Shown here piece by piece: positions 51,113-60,831 of a stretch of DNA of 64,000 bases. Positions within the stretch are counted from its first letter, which is position 1, and every line of letters begins with the position of its first letter. The notes beneath the pieces were generated by a model that worked only from the letters and a program-made list of their open reading frames with translations, was not told the DNA's origin and did no database searches. Position numbers and translations under genes: made by a program. Origin of the DNA: Nocardioides palaemonis (GTDB lineage Bacteria > Actinomycetota > Actinomycetes > Propionibacteriales > Nocardioidaceae); NCBI RefSeq assembly GCF_018275325.1, contig NZ_JAGVQR010000001.1, positions 2,356,001-2,420,000 on the forward strand. Direction: 5' to 3'.

Positions 51113-51148
51113 GCCGACGCCGGGGCAGACCGTGGGCGAGGAGGGCTG

Positions 51149-54100
51149 ATGGGCTGGAACAACCCCGCCATGCACTGGAAGGAGCTCGAGCGCCGGCTCA
51201 GCGGGCTCCCCGGCGCCGACGACGCCCCCGTCTCGCGACGCAAGCGCGCAGCTGTCGAGCCGCCGCGCATCGAGCGGCCCGCCCGGGTCACGCCCTACGC
51301 CGAGCTGCACTGCCACAGCCACTTCAGCTTCCTCGACGGAGCGAGCTCGCCCGCCGAGCTGGTCGAGGAGGCGGTCCGGCTCGGCCTGCACGCCCTGGCG
51401 ATCACCGACCACGACGGCTTCCACGGTGCCCCGATGCTCGCCGAGGCGGCGGCCGCCCACGGCCTCCCCACGGTCTACGGCGCCGAGCTGTCGCTCGGGC
51501 TCAGCGGCCCGCAGAACGGCGTTCCCGACCCCGAGGGCAGCCACCTGCTGGTGCTGGCCCGCGGCGTCGAGGGCTACCACCGGCTCGCGGCCGCGATGAC
51601 CGACGCGCACCTGCGCGGCGACGAGAAGGGCCGCCCGGTCTACGACCTCGACGAGCTCGGCGAGCAGGGCCGCGGCCACTGGGTGGTCCTCACCGGCTGC
51701 CGCAAGGGTCTGGTGCGACAGGCGCTCGCCGCGGGCGGCGAGGCCGCGGCCTCGGAGGCGCTCGACCGGCTCACCTCCCTCTTCGGCCTGCGCGACGTGC
51801 TGGTCGAGCTCTCGCCGCGCCCCGGCGCCGACGCGACCAACGACGTCCTGGCCCGGCTCGCCGGCGTCCATGGCCTCGACCTCGTGGCGGCCGGCAACGT
51901 CCACCACGCCACCCCGCAGCGCCACCGGCTCGCCTCGGCGATGGCGGCCGTCCGGGCCCGCCGCAGCCTCGCCGACATGGACGGCTGGCTCGACCTCGGC
52001 GGCTCGTCCCACCTGCGCAGCGGCGCGGAGACGGCGGCCGCCCTGGCCGCCCACCCCGACGCGGTGACCCGCAGCGTCACCCTCGCCGACGAGCTGGCCT
52101 TCGACCTGCGCAAGGCCTCGCCCGCGCTGCCCAAGCGGCAGATCCCCGAGGGTCACACGGCCGACTCGTGGCTGCGGGTCATCGCCGAGCGCGGCTTCGC
52201 CGAGCGCTACGTGGGGACGCCGCACGAGGCCGAGGCGCGCGAGCGGCTCGAGCACGAGCTGCGCGTCATCTCCGAGAAGGACTTCGCCGGCTACTTCGTG
52301 ATCGTCCACGACATCGTCGCGTTCGCCCGCGAGCGCCGGATCCTGTGCCAGGGCCGCGGGTCCGCCGCGAGCTCCGCGGTCTGCTACGCCCTCGGCATCA
52401 CCGCCGTCGACGCGGTGTTCTACAAGCTCCCCTTCGAGCGGTTCATCTCCGCGCACCGCGACGAGGAGCCCGACATCGACGTCGACTTCGACTCCGACCG
52501 GCGCGAGGAGGTGATCCAGTGGGTCTACGACACCTACGGGCGCCGCAACGCCGCCCAGGTCGCCAACATCATCACCTACCGCCCCCGGATGGCGGTGCGC
52601 GACGCCGCCAAGGCGCTCGGCTTCTCCCCCGGCCAGCAGGACGCCTGGTCCAAGCAGGTCGACGGCTGGCCATCCATGTCGAACGGGGGGCGCGTGGTGA
52701 CCGGCGACGCAGGCGACGCCTCCGCCCACGACATCCCGGACCCGGTCGTCGCGCTGGCCGAGGAGCTGATGGGCGCTCCGCGCCACCTCGGCATCCACTC
52801 CGGCGGGATGGTGCTCACCGAGCGTCCCATCGGCGAGGTCTGCCCGATCGAGCGCGCCCGGATGGACCGCCGCACGGTGCTGCAGTGGGACAAGGACGCC
52901 TGCGAGTCGATGGGGCTGGTCAAGTTCGACCTGCTCGGGCTCGGGATGCTCGGCGCCCTCGACCACATGATGCGGCTCGTCGCCGAGCATCTCGGCGAGG
53001 AGTGGGACCTCGCGTCGATGCCCAAGGAGGAGCCGGCCGTCTACGACATGCTCTGCCGCGCCGACTCGATCGGCGTCTTCCAGGTCGAGAGCCGCGCCCA
53101 GATCGGCACCCTCCCCCGCCTGCGGCCGCGTGAGTTCTACGACCTCGCCATCGAGATCGCGCTGATCCGTCCCGGTCCGATCCAGGGCGGCGCGGTGCAC
53201 CCCTACGTCCGCCGCGCCACCGGCCAGGAGCCGGTGACCTACGACCACCCCGAGCTGGTGCCGGTCCTCGAGCGCACCAAGGGGGTGCCGCTGTTCCAGG
53301 AGCAGCTGATGGCGATGGCCGTGACCCTCGGCGACTGCACCCGCGACGACGCCGACCTGCTGCGCCGCGCGATGGGCTCCAAGCGCGGCGTGGAGCGGAT
53401 CGAGTCGGTCAAGGCAAAGCTCTACTCCGGCATGGAGCGGCGCGGCATCACCGGTGACCTCGCCGACTCGATCTACGTCAAGATCCTGTCCTTCGCCAAC
53501 TTCGGCTTCGCCGAGTCCCACGCGCTGTCCTTCGCACTCCTGGTCTACGCCTCCTCCTGGTTCAAGCTCCACTACCCCGCGGCGTTCCTCGCCGGGCTGC
53601 TGCGCAACCAGCCGATGGGCTTCTACTCCCCGCAGTCGCTCGTCGGCGACGCGCGCCGCCACGGCGTCGAGGTGCGCCGACCCGACGTCACCCGCTCGGC
53701 CGCCCAGGCCGACCTCGAGCCGCTCGTCGTCGGCCCGGCGCGGGCCGGCGGCCGCGCCGCCTGCTGCCAGCCGCGGTTCGAGCGGGTCGAGTGGGTGCCC
53801 GGCACGCCCGACCCGGTGCCGGACCACCGCCGCGACGGCGGCCACGCCGTACGCCTCGGGCTCGACTCGGTGCGCGGCATCGGCCTCGACGTGGCGCGGC
53901 GCATCGTCGCGGCGCGCGAGGAGGCGCCGTTCACCGGCGTCACCGACCTGTCGCGGCGGGCGGGGCTCACCTCCGCCCAGCTCGAGGCGCTCGCCACCGC
54001 GGGTGCGTTCGACGCCTGGGGGATGCAGCGCCGCGAGGCGCTGTGGGCGGCAGGCTTCGCCGAGGCCGCCGACCACCTGCCAGGCGTCACGCCCGCCCCC

Positions 54101-54562
54101 GCCGCGCCGACCCTGCCCGGGATGAGCGAGCCCGAGATCACCCTCGCCGACCTCTGGGCCACCGGCATCTCGCCCGAGCGCCACCCCGTCGAGCACCTGC
54201 GCGACCAGCTGCGCAGCGCGGGGGTGCGCTCGGTCGCCGACCTCGCCACCACCGAGGCCGGGCGCCGCGTCCACGTCGGTGGCCTGGTCACCCACCGCCA
54301 GCGCCCCGGCACGGCGATGGGCGTCACCTTCCTCAACCTCGAGGACGAGACCGGGATGCTCAACGTGGTGTGCTCGGTCGGGGTGATGAAGGCCCACCGC
54401 CAGGCCGCCCGCAACCGGGTGGCGGTGGTGATCCGCGGCCGGCTCGAGCGCAACGAGGGCGTCACCAACCTCGTCGCCGACCGGGTGGAGCCGATCGACG
54501 TGGTGGTGCCCGGCGCCGGCGCGGTGCTCCAGGCACGCGCGTCCTCGCGCGACTTCCGCTGA
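51149..54562 (+). CDS. dnaE2: Error-prone DNA polymerase DnaE2
   Basis: 1137-residue C-family polymerase that performs SOS mutagenesis. The N-terminal PHP domain has [20 protein letters not shown] and [12 protein letters not shown]. The polymerase core includes [17 protein letters not shown], the catalytic Asp pair in [16 protein letters not shown] (around residue 442), and [16 protein letters not shown]. The C-terminal part holds an HhH region and an OB-fold at about residues 1040-1130 ([20 protein letters not shown]). Length is near the typical 1040-1100, slightly long. ATG at 51149 is preceded by GAGGAGG. It ends the SOS cassette. Confidence 0.96.
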   Translation: MGWNNPAMHWKELERRLSGLPGADDAPVSRRKRAAVEPPRIERPARVTPYAELHCHSHFSFLDGASSPAELVEEAVRLGLHALAITDHDGFHGAPMLAEAAAAHGLPTVYGAELSLGLSGPQNGVPDPEGSHLLVLARGVEGYHRLAAAMTDAHLRGDEKGRPVYDLDELGEQGRGHWVVLTGCRKGLVRQALAAGGEAAASEALDRLTSLFGLRDVLVELSPRPGADATNDVLARLAGVHGLDLVAAGNVHHATPQRHRLASAMAAVRARRSLADMDGWLDLGGSSHLRSGAETAAALAAHPDAVTRSVTLADELAFDLRKASPALPKRQIPEGHTADSWLRVIAERGFAERYVGTPHEAEARERLEHELRVISEKDFAGYFVIVHDIVAFARERRILCQGRGSAASSAVCYALGITAVDAVFYKLPFERFISAHRDEEPDIDVDFDSDRREEVIQWVYDTYGRRNAAQVANIITYRPRMAVRDAAKALGFSPGQQDAWSKQVDGWPSMSNGGRVVTGDAGDASAHDIPDPVVALAEELMGAPRHLGIHSGGMVLTERPIGEVCPIERARMDRRTVLQWDKDACESMGLVKFDLLGLGMLGALDHMMRLVAEHLGEEWDLASMPKEEPAVYDMLCRADSIGVFQVESRAQIGTLPRLRPREFYDLAIEIALIRPGPIQGGAVHPYVRRATGQEPVTYDHPELVPVLERTKGVPLFQEQLMAMAVTLGDCTRDDADLLRRAMGSKRGVERIESVKAKLYSGMERRGITGDLADSIYVKILSFANFGFAESHALSFALLVYASSWFKLHYPAAFLAGLLRNQPMGFYSPQSLVGDARRHGVEVRRPDVTRSAAQADLEPLVVGPARAGGRAACCQPRFERVEWVPGTPDPVPDHRRDGGHAVRLGLDSVRGIGLDVARRIVAAREEAPFTGVTDLSRRAGLTSAQLEALATAGAFDAWGMQRREALWAAGFAEAADHLPGVTPAPAAPTLPGMSEPEITLADLWATGISPERHPVEHLRDQLRSAGVRSVADLATTEAGRRVHVGGLVTHRQRPGTAMGVTFLNLEDETGMLNVVCSVGVMKAHRQAARNRVAVVIRGRLERNEGVTNLVADRVEPIDVVVPGAGAVLQARASSRDFR

Positions 54563-54585
54563 GGGCTCCCGCGTATCGTCGAGGA

Positions 54586-56049
54586 GTGACGTCCGCACCG
54601 GCCCCCACCCTCGCCCTCAGCCACCGGTTCGCGCAGGACCTGCCTGAGCTGGCACTCCCCTGGCAGGCCCGCGAGACGCCCGACCCGCGGCTGCTCGTGC
54701 TCGACGAGCGGCTCGCCGCCGACCTCGGGCTCGACCCCGACTGGCTGCGTACGCCCGACGGCGTGGGGCTGCTCACCGGCACCCGCCTCCCGGACGGCGC
54801 GACCCCGGTGGCGCAGGCCTACTCCGGCCACCAGTTCGGCGGCTGGTCGCCGCGCCTCGGCGACGGCCGCGCCCTCCTGCTCGGCGAGCTGCAGGACACC
54901 TCCGGACGGCTCCGCGACCTGCACCTCAAGGGCTCGGGCCGCACCCCCTTCTCCCGCGGCGGCGACGGGCTGGCAGCGGTCGGTCCGATGCTGCGCGAGC
55001 ACGTCGTCAGCCAGGCGATGCACGCCCTCGGCATCCCCACCACTCGCTCGCTCGCGGTGGTCGCCACCGGCGACGTCGTGCACCGCGAGACCGTGCTCCC
55101 CGGCGCCGTGCTGGCCCGCGTGGCGAGCAGCCACCTGCGCGTCGGCTCCTTCCAGTACGCCGCCGCGACCGGCGACACCGACCTGCTGCGTCGCCTGGCC
55201 GACCACGCCATCGCCCGCCACCACCCGGCCGCCGCCGACGCCGGCCACCCCCACCTCGCCCTGCTGGAGTCGGTCATCGCCGCCCAGGCCGCGCTGGTCG
55301 CACAGTGGATGCTCGTCGGCTTCGTCCACGGCGTGATGAACACCGACAACACGACGATCTCCGGCGAGACCATCGACTACGGCCCGTGCGCCTTCGTCGA
55401 CGCCTTCGACCCCGCCGCGGTGTTCAGCTCCATCGACACCGACGGCCGCTACGCGTTCGGCCAGCAGCCGGTCGTGCTGGAGTGGAACCTCGCGCGGTTC
55501 GCCGAGACCCTGCTCCCGCTGCTCGCCGACGAGCAGGAGGCGGCCGTCGCGGTGGCCGTCGACGCGCTGGGCCGCTTCCGTCCGCTCTACTCGGCCGCCT
55601 GGACGGCCGGCATGCGCGCCAAGCTGGGGCTGACCGACGACGTCGCCGGCGAGACCGTGTCGGACCTGTCGGGCGACCTGCTCCGGCTGATGGCCGACCA
55701 CCACGTCGACCACACCTCGTTCTTCCGCCGACTGGGCCGGGCCGCCCGCGGCGACGCGGAGCCGGCCCGGAGCCTGGTCCTCGACCTCGCTGGCTTCGAC
55801 GCGTGGGCCGACCGCTGGCGCGCGCTCGGCCCCGACGCGGTCGTGATGGACCGGACCAATCCCGCCTACGTCCCGCGCAACCACCTCGTCGAGGAGGCGC
55901 TGGACGCCGCGACCGACGGCGACCTCGACCCGCTGGAGCGGCTCCTCGAGGCCGTCACCACGCCCTTCGACGAGCGTCCCGGCCTCGAGCGGTTCCTCGA
56001 GCCGGCGCCCGCGTCGTTCGGGGCGTACCGCACGTTCTGCGGCACCTGA
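54586..56049 (+). CDS. selO: Protein adenylyltransferase SelO (YdiU/UPF0061)
   Basis: 487-residue pseudokinase-fold AMPylator. SelO enzymes transfer AMP to Ser, Thr or Tyr of redox-related proteins. Motifs: [20 protein letters not shown], then [18 protein letters not shown] with the ATP-contacting Lys, [40 protein letters not shown] and [17 protein letters not shown] with the metal-binding Asp. The last residues CGT place a cysteine three from the end, like the selenocysteine-equivalent position. GTG at 54586 follows TATCGT (54574-54579) by six bases, so it is leaderless and separate from dnaE2. Confidence 0.95.
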   Translation: MTSAPAPTLALSHRFAQDLPELALPWQARETPDPRLLVLDERLAADLGLDPDWLRTPDGVGLLTGTRLPDGATPVAQAYSGHQFGGWSPRLGDGRALLLGELQDTSGRLRDLHLKGSGRTPFSRGGDGLAAVGPMLREHVVSQAMHALGIPTTRSLAVVATGDVVHRETVLPGAVLARVASSHLRVGSFQYAAATGDTDLLRRLADHAIARHHPAAADAGHPHLALLESVIAAQAALVAQWMLVGFVHGVMNTDNTTISGETIDYGPCAFVDAFDPAAVFSSIDTDGRYAFGQQPVVLEWNLARFAETLLPLLADEQEAAVAVAVDALGRFRPLYSAAWTAGMRAKLGLTDDVAGETVSDLSGDLLRLMADHHVDHTSFFRRLGRAARGDAEPARSLVLDLAGFDAWADRWRALGPDAVVMDRTNPAYVPRNHLVEEALDAATDGDLDPLERLLEAVTTPFDERPGLERFLEPAPASFGAYRTFCGT

Positions 56050-56110
56050 GCCCGTTCCGGGCAGCGCCGCCGAAGCGGTCCCGGAGCCGGTCGGCCGGTA
56101 GATTCGGGCG

Positions 56111-57676
56111 GTGCCCGACACCCGCCCCCGCCGTACGTTCGCCGTCATCAGCCACCCCGACGCCGGCAAGTCGACCCTCACCGAGGCGCTCGCCCTGCAC
56201 GCCCGGGTGATCACGGAGGCAGGTGCGGTCCACGGCAAGGGTGACCGGCGCGCGACGGTGTCGGACTGGATGGCGATGGAGAAGGCACGCGGCATCTCGA
56301 TCACGTCGGCGGCGCTGCAGTTCGTCCACCAGGACCACGTCATCAACCTGGTCGACACCCCCGGCCACAGCGACTTCTCCGAGGACACCTACCGGGTGCT
56401 GTCGGCCGTCGACTCGGCCGTGATGCTCGTCGACGCCGGCAAGGGACTCGAGCCGCAGACCCTCAAGCTGTTCAAGGTGTGCGCGCTGCGCGGCATCCCG
56501 GTCATGACGGTCATCAACAAGTGGGACCGTCCCGGCCTGTCGGCCCTCGAGCTGATGGACCTGATCCAGGAGAAGATCGGCCTGCGGCCCACCCCGCTCA
56601 CCTGGCCCGTGGGCGAGGCGGGCGACTTCCGGGGGGTCATCGACCGCCGGACCGGCGAGTTCGTGAAGTACACCCGCACCGCCGGCGGCGCCACCCGCGC
56701 CCCCGAGCGCCGGATGGACGCCGCCGAGGTCGAGGAGGCCGACGCGCTGCCCTGGGCCACCGCCGTCGAGGAGCACGAGCTGCTCTCGCTCGACGAGGCC
56801 GACCACGACCAGGAGCGGTTCCTCGCCGGCGAGACCACCCCGGTCATGTTCGCCTCGGCGCTGCAGAACTTCGGCGTCGCCCAGCTGCTCGACCTGCTGC
56901 TCGACATCGCGCCCGACCCCGGCCCGACCGCCGGCGTCGACGGCAGCGTGCGCCAGGTCGACGACCCGTTCAGCGCGTTCGTCTTCAAGGTGCAGTCGGG
57001 CATGAACAACGCCCACCGCGACCGGCTCGCGTACGCCCGCGTCGTCTCGGGGACCTTCGAGCGCGGCATGGTGGTCAACCACGCCGCCACCGGCAAGCCG
57101 TTCGCGACGAAGTTCGCCCAGTCGGTCTTCGGGCGCGACACCGCAGCGGTCGAGACCGCGCGGCCCGGCGACATCATCGGGTTCGTCAACGCCCAGGCGC
57201 TGCGCGTCGGCGACACGGTCCACGTCGGTGAGCGGATCGAGTACCCGCCGGTCCCGAGCTTCGCCCCCGAGCACTTCGTGACCGCCAGCGCCGGCGACAT
57301 CGGCCGCTACAAGCAGTTCCGGCGCGGGATCGAGCAGCTCGACCAGGAGGGCGTGGTCCAGGTGCTGCGCTCGGACCTGCGCGGCGACCAGAACCCGGTC
57401 CTCGCGGCGGTCGGTCCGATGCAGTTCGAGGTCGTCGAGGACCGGATGACCCACGAGTTCAACTCGCCGATCCGCTTCTCCCGCCTCGACTACCAGGTCG
57501 CCCGCCGCACCGACGCGGCCGGCGCGGCCGCCCTCGCCGGCAAGCGCGGCGTCGAGGTGCTCGAGCGCAGCGACGGCACCCGCCTCGCGCTGTTCGTCGA
57601 CCAGTGGCGCGCGATGGTCACCGCCCGCGACAACCCCGACATCATGCTCGAGGCGCTGCCCGCCGGCGGCAGCTGA
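56111..57676 (+). CDS. prfC: Peptide chain release factor 3
   Basis: 521-residue translational GTPase that recycles RF1/RF2 from the ribosome. G1 is SHPDAGKSTLTEALALH, the switch I region RGISITSAALQF, G3 VDTPGHSDFSEDTYR and G4 NKWDRPG (the family has NK.DR). Domains 2 and 3 follow with FKVQSGMNNAHRDRLAYARV and VGPMQFEVVEDRMTHEF. GTG at 56111 follows TAGATT (56099-56104) by six bases. A strong hairpin (57682-57713) sits six bases after the stop. Confidence 0.95.
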   Translation: MPDTRPRRTFAVISHPDAGKSTLTEALALHARVITEAGAVHGKGDRRATVSDWMAMEKARGISITSAALQFVHQDHVINLVDTPGHSDFSEDTYRVLSAVDSAVMLVDAGKGLEPQTLKLFKVCALRGIPVMTVINKWDRPGLSALELMDLIQEKIGLRPTPLTWPVGEAGDFRGVIDRRTGEFVKYTRTAGGATRAPERRMDAAEVEEADALPWATAVEEHELLSLDEADHDQERFLAGETTPVMFASALQNFGVAQLLDLLLDIAPDPGPTAGVDGSVRQVDDPFSAFVFKVQSGMNNAHRDRLAYARVVSGTFERGMVVNHAATGKPFATKFAQSVFGRDTAAVETARPGDIIGFVNAQALRVGDTVHVGERIEYPPVPSFAPEHFVTASAGDIGRYKQFRRGIEQLDQEGVVQVLRSDLRGDQNPVLAAVGPMQFEVVEDRMTHEFNSPIRFSRLDYQVARRTDAAGAAALAGKRGVEVLERSDGTRLALFVDQWRAMVTARDNPDIMLEALPAGGS

Positions 57677-57681
57677 GACGA

Positions 57682-57713
57682 CGAAGGGGCCCGCCGGACG
57701 GCGGGCCCCTTCG
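57682..57713 (+). terminator. Strong hairpin terminator between prfC and hupB
   Basis: CGAAGGGGCCCGCCG and CGGCGGGCCCCTTCG form a perfect 15-bp stem with a two-base centre. It lies between two converging genes (prfC stop at 57676, HU stop at 57730) and so can stop transcription from both sides. There is no long T-run, as is common in GC-rich bacteria. Confidence 0.85.
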
Positions 57714-57729
57714 TGCTGGGTGGTGCGAC

Positions 57730-58005
57730 TCAGCCGTTGAGCGCGGTCTTCAGCGCGGTGGCGGGCTTGAAGCCGGCGCTGCGGGACGCGGCGATCTCCA
57801 TGGTCTCGCCGGTCTGCGGGTTGCGGCCGGTACGAGCGGCACGCTCGCGCACGTCGAACGTGCCGAAGCCGGGGACGGCGACCTTGTCGCCGGCCTCGAG
57901 GGCCGACGCGACGGCGCCGAAGACGGCGTCGAGCGCCTTCTCCGCGTCGGACTTGGACAGGTCGGTCTTCTCGGCGACGGCGTCGACGAGCTCACGCTTG
58001 TTCAT
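57730..58005 (-). CDS. hupB: HU family nucleoid protein
   Basis: 91-residue DNA-binding protein of the HU/IHF family. The body is complete: MNKRELVDAVAEKTDLSKSD, then the DNA arm GDKVAVPGFGTFDVRERAAR and TGRNPQTGETMEIAASRS. The long lysine/alanine-rich C-terminal tail of mycobacterial HupB is missing; it ends at TALKTALNG, like standard HU. ATG at 58005 has AAGGAGAG upstream. It is convergent with prfC and divergent from zur. Confidence 0.95.
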   Translation of the reverse strand: MNKRELVDAVAEKTDLSKSDAEKALDAVFGAVASALEAGDKVAVPGFGTFDVRERAARTGRNPQTGETMEIAASRSAGFKPATALKTALNG

Positions 58006-58141
58006 GCTCTCTCCTTGTTCGAAGTCATGGGGTGACGGTTCCTCAACCTAGCGACCTCCCCTGACGCCACGCAGCACCCCCCGGCCACTCGGGCCCGCGA
58101 GCGTCGCTCGGGACGTCGTCGCGACGGGTAGGTTGGGCGCC

Positions 58142-58561
58142 ATGTCGACGACCGACCCGACCCCCCGCGCCTTCGGCGAGAAGGGTCGCCGCGACACCCG
58201 CCAGCGCCGCGCGCTGCGCGAGCACCTCGAGGCCAGCGACACCTTCACGAGCGCCCAGCGGGTCTACGACGACCTGCGCGCCGGCGGCGACAAGGTGGGC
58301 CTGGCGACCGTCTACCGCACGCTCCAGGCGATGGCCGAGGCCGGCGAGGTCGACACCCTCCGCACCGACGACGGCGAGACCCTCTTCCGCAAGTGCGGGC
58401 CGCGTCACCACCACCACCTCGTCTGCCGCCGCTGCGGCCGGACGGTCGAGGTCGACGGCCCGAGCGTCGAGCGGTGGGCCACCCAGGCCGCCGAGGACCA
58501 CGGCTTCACCGACGTCACCCACGTGGTGGAGCTCTTCGGGCACTGCCCCGCCTGCCGCTGA
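58142..58561 (+). CDS. zur: Fur-family zinc uptake regulator (Zur)
   Basis: 139-residue winged-helix metalloregulator. The DNA-binding part has LEASDTFTSAQRVYDDLRAG and GLATVYRTLQAMAEAGEVDT; the metal domain has RHHHHLVCRRCGRTVEVDGP and HCPACR, giving the structural four-cysteine zinc site. The neighbourhood of zinc-free ribosomal proteins supports Zur rather than Fur. ATG at 58142 follows TAGGTT (58129-58134) by seven bases, implying a leaderless message. A Zur-like palindrome lies 146 bases downstream in front of the ribosomal operon. Confidence 0.9.
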   Translation: MSTTDPTPRAFGEKGRRDTRQRRALREHLEASDTFTSAQRVYDDLRAGGDKVGLATVYRTLQAMAEAGEVDTLRTDDGETLFRKCGPRHHHHLVCRRCGRTVEVDGPSVERWATQAAEDHGFTDVTHVVELFGHCPACR

Positions 58562-58699
58562 CCTGCCGGCTTGCTCGAGGTCCCGGATGCCGAGGCTCCG
58601 GGCGGATGGTGGAACCCCCGAGCCACCGGGTGGCGTCGCGCCTCCACGATCTCCTCCGATCGCGGTCCTGGTAGCGCTCGCGCCCGTTCCCAAGCGTGC

Positions 58700-58721
58700 T
58701 ACAATTGAGAACGATTCTCGT
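58700..58721 (+). promoter_or_regulatory. Zur box overlapping the ribosomal operon promoter
   Basis: A TACAAT -10 element at 58700-58705 is directly followed by TTGAGAACGATTCTCG (58705-58720), an imperfect palindrome centred on GAGAA-CGA-TTCTC (58707-58719) that resembles actinobacterial Zur boxes. Binding here would cover the transcription start. AAGGAG at 58725-58730 then precedes the GTG of rpmE2. Confidence 0.8.
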
Positions 58722-58735
58722 TCTAAGGAGCTGTA

Positions 58736-58989
58736 GTGAAGCAGGACACGCACCCCCGTACGGCCCCGTGGCCTTCCGCGACCGGTCGACCGGCCACCTC
58801 GTGCTCACCCGATCGACGCTGGTCGGACGCGAGGCCTCCGAGCGGGTCGAGGTCGACGGCGTGACCTACCCGGTCGTCGACGTCGACGTCACCAGCGACA
58901 GCCACCCGTTCTGGACCGGTACGGCGCGCACGCTCGACAGCGAGGGCCGCGTGGAGAAGTTCCGCCGCCGCTACGGGGCCGGTCGATGA
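58736..58989 (+). pseudogene. rpmE2: Type B ribosomal protein L31, -1 frameshift near the N-terminus
   Basis: The GTG at 58736, five bases after AAGGAG, reads MKQDTHPRTAPWP and soon leaves the family sequence. The frame one base earlier carries the rest: PPYGPVAFRDRSTGHLVLTR and then [18 protein letters not shown] to VEKFRRRYG, which is the whole L31B body lacking the CxxC zinc site. One missing C in the run at 58753-58757 explains this, since MKQDTHPPYGPVAFRDRST would match the family. Either a real mutation or a sequencing error. An internal GTG at 58768 could give an N-truncated product. First gene of the Zur operon; the stop overlaps the next gene by four bases. Confidence 0.82.
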
Positions 58990-60059
58990 GGACCCGTGTG
59001 CTGGTCGTGACCGGCGTCGACCCGGTCGCCATGGACTCCACCCTGATGACGCTGGCCTGGGACCTGCCGAGCGCCGTGTCCGTCCGGCACCGGATCGACC
59101 CGCACTCGCAGGTGCTGACCCGGACCGTCAGCGACATCAGCGGCATCCTCGAGCGGGTCGAGGTCCAGCTCGAGCACGCCTGTGTCAGCTGCGCGCTGCG
59201 CGAGGACATCCTCCCCACGCTCGAGCGCCTGGCCCGCGACCGGCGGTGGAGCAGCATCGTCGCCGGCCTCCCCCTCGGCACCGAGGCCCAGCAGCTGGCG
59301 CACGCGCTGGGCAACGACACCCGCCTGGCGCGCCACCTCCAGCTCAGCAGCATCGTCGCGGCCGTCGGTGCGACCAACACGGTCGGCGACCTGCTCGGCG
59401 ACGCGCTGCTGCGCGAGCGCGACGCGCACTCCAACCCCCACGACGACCGTGGGGTCGGGGAGGTCGCCTGCGCCCAGGTCGAGCTCGCCGACCACGTCGT
59501 GCTCGACGCCGACCCGGGGCCGGAGTCACTCGACCTGGTGCGTGCGATCGCCCGCCCGGGCGTCCCGGTGGTCACCGACGTCGCGACCCTCGACGTGGGC
59601 GAGATCGCCTCGGGTCGCCACCACCCCGTCCTGGCCCGGACCTGGTGCGACCCCGAGCTCGACGCCCCGGTGCCCGACCTCGGCGAGAGCCGCGCCTGGC
59701 GCCTCGACCTGCGCTCGTCCCGGCCCCTCCACCCCGACCGGCTCCTCGACCGCATCGAGGACCTCGGCAGCGGCCCGTTCCGCTCACGCGGCACCTTCTG
59801 GGTCCCGACCCGGCCCGGCGACATGCTCGAGTGGTCCGGCGCCGGCGGCCAGCTCAGCATCGGCGGCTACAGCCCGTGGGGACGACGCACCCCGATGACC
59901 CGCCTGCTCTACACCGGCCTCGGCACGCCGCCGAGCGACCTGCGCACCGCGTTCGAGGCGGTCCTCGTCACCCCGGCCGAGAGCGTGGAGCAGCAGCGCT
60001 GGGACGTCCTCGAGGACGGCCTCGAGCCCTGGCTCGGCGACATCCGCGACGTCGCCTGA
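58986..60059 (+). CDS. CobW/COG0523-related protein lacking the P-loop
   Basis: 357-residue protein of the CobW superfamily arrangement, with an N-terminal Rossmann-like domain and a C-terminal CobW_C-like domain ([20 protein letters not shown]). The usual GxxGxGKT loop is replaced by [17 protein letters not shown], so normal GTP binding is unlikely, and the metal motif CxCC is reduced to CVSC in [18 protein letters not shown]. In mycobacteria a similar protein in the zinc-free ribosomal operon (Mrf) recruits the hibernation factor to such ribosomes, from memory; this could be its equivalent. ATG at 58986 overlaps the L31 stop (ATGA). Confidence 0.8.
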   Translation: MRTRVLVVTGVDPVAMDSTLMTLAWDLPSAVSVRHRIDPHSQVLTRTVSDISGILERVEVQLEHACVSCALREDILPTLERLARDRRWSSIVAGLPLGTEAQQLAHALGNDTRLARHLQLSSIVAAVGATNTVGDLLGDALLRERDAHSNPHDDRGVGEVACAQVELADHVVLDADPGPESLDLVRAIARPGVPVVTDVATLDVGEIASGRHHPVLARTWCDPELDAPVPDLGESRAWRLDLRSSRPLHPDRLLDRIEDLGSGPFRSRGTFWVPTRPGDMLEWSGAGGQLSIGGYSPWGRRTPMTRLLYTGLGTPPSDLRTAFEAVLVTPAESVEQQRWDVLEDGLEPWLGDIRDVA

Positions 60060-60095
60060 GCACCCACCGACCCCCGAACCCGCAGGAGGCACACC

Positions 60096-60278
60096 ATGGC
60101 CGTACCCAAGCGACGCACGTCGCGCAGCAACACCCGGCACCGCCGGTCGCAGTGGAAGGCGACTCCGCCCGACCTCGTGCCGATCACCGTCGACGGCGAG
60201 GTGCGTCACGTGCCGCGCCGCCTGGTGCGGGCCCTCGAGCGCGGCCTCGTCGACCCCGCGGGGAGGCCGGTCCGATGA
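60096..60278 (+). CDS. rpmF: Zinc-independent ribosomal protein L32
   Basis: 60-residue L32. The [20 protein letters not shown] start is standard, but the four zinc-binding cysteines of the normal form are absent from the C-terminal part ([20 protein letters not shown]). This is therefore the C-minus paralogue used in zinc shortage. ATG at 60096 has AGGAGG upstream. Its stop overlaps rpmJ in ATGA. Confidence 0.93.
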   Translation: MAVPKRRTSRSNTRHRRSQWKATPPDLVPITVDGEVRHVPRRLVRALERGLVDPAGRPVR

Positions 60279-60397
60279 AGGTCCGCAACTCCATCCGCTC
60301 GGTCAAGGACCAGCCCGGCTCCCAGGTCGTGCGCCGCCGCGGGCGGACGTACGTCATCAACAAGCGCAACCCCCGGCTCAAGACCCGCCAGGGCTGA
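60275..60397 (+). CDS. rpmJ: Zinc-independent ribosomal protein L36
   Basis: 40-residue L36 ([20 protein letters not shown], ending [10 protein letters not shown]). The ordinary form has Cys-x2-Cys, Cys and His for zinc; here there are none. It is very short but in frame and coupled to rpmF by an ATGA overlap, and conserved with rpmJ2 of other actinobacteria. A 27-base gap separates it from rpmB. Confidence 0.92.
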   Translation: MKVRNSIRSVKDQPGSQVVRRRGRTYVINKRNPRLKTRQG

Positions 60398-60424
60398 GCC
60401 GCCCACCAGCCCAGAGAGGACACC

Positions 60425-60661
60425 GTGTCCCGCACCTGCCAGGTCACCGGCGCCACCCCCGGCTTCGGTCACCACGTCTCCCACTCGCACCGCCGCACCA
60501 AGCGGCGCTTCGACGTCAACGTCCAGTCCAAGCGCTACTGGGTACCCAGCCTGCGCCGCCACGTCACGCTCACCCTGAGCGCCCGCGGCATCAAGACCGT
60601 CGACCAGCGCGGCATCGAGGCCGTCGTCGCCGACATCCGCGCACGAGGAGGCAAGGTCTGA
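60425..60661 (+). CDS. rpmB: Zinc-independent ribosomal protein L28
   Basis: 78-residue L28. The N-terminus [20 protein letters not shown] keeps only one cysteine where the zinc form has CxxC; then [20 protein letters not shown] and [20 protein letters not shown] follow the family. GTG at 60425 has GAGAGGA upstream. The stop shares one base with the rpmG start (TGATG). Confidence 0.93.
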   Translation: MSRTCQVTGATPGFGHHVSHSHRRTKRRFDVNVQSKRYWVPSLRRHVTLTLSARGIKTVDQRGIEAVVADIRARGGKV

Positions 60662-60831
60662 TGGCCGCCCGCAGCAACCACCAGCGGCCCAAGGTGAAGC
60701 TCCGCTCCACCGCCGGCACCGGCTACACCTACGTCACCACCAAGAACCGGCGCACCACCCCCGACCGTGTCGTGCTCCGCAAGTACGACCCGCGCGTGCG
60801 CCGCCACGTCGACTTCAGGGAGGAGCGCTGA
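60661..60831 (+). CDS. rpmG: Zinc-independent ribosomal protein L33
   Basis: 56-residue L33: [20 protein letters not shown], then [20 protein letters not shown] and [15 protein letters not shown]. The cysteine pairs of the zinc form are missing (the family C-P-x-C near the end is D-P-R-V here). It is joined at both ends by one-base overlaps (TGATG), so it is part of a continuous r-protein cistron series. Confidence 0.93.
   Translation: MAARSNHQRPKVKLRSTAGTGYTYVTTKNRRTTPDRVVLRKYDPRVRRHVDFREER

Noticed and set aside
48956..54598. Minus-strand ORF of 1880 codons opposite imuA'-imuB-dnaE2
   Set aside because: It is the antisense of three clear genes. The protein is a low-information run rich in G, R, A, V and H with no motif; long open antisense frames are common in very GC-rich DNA.
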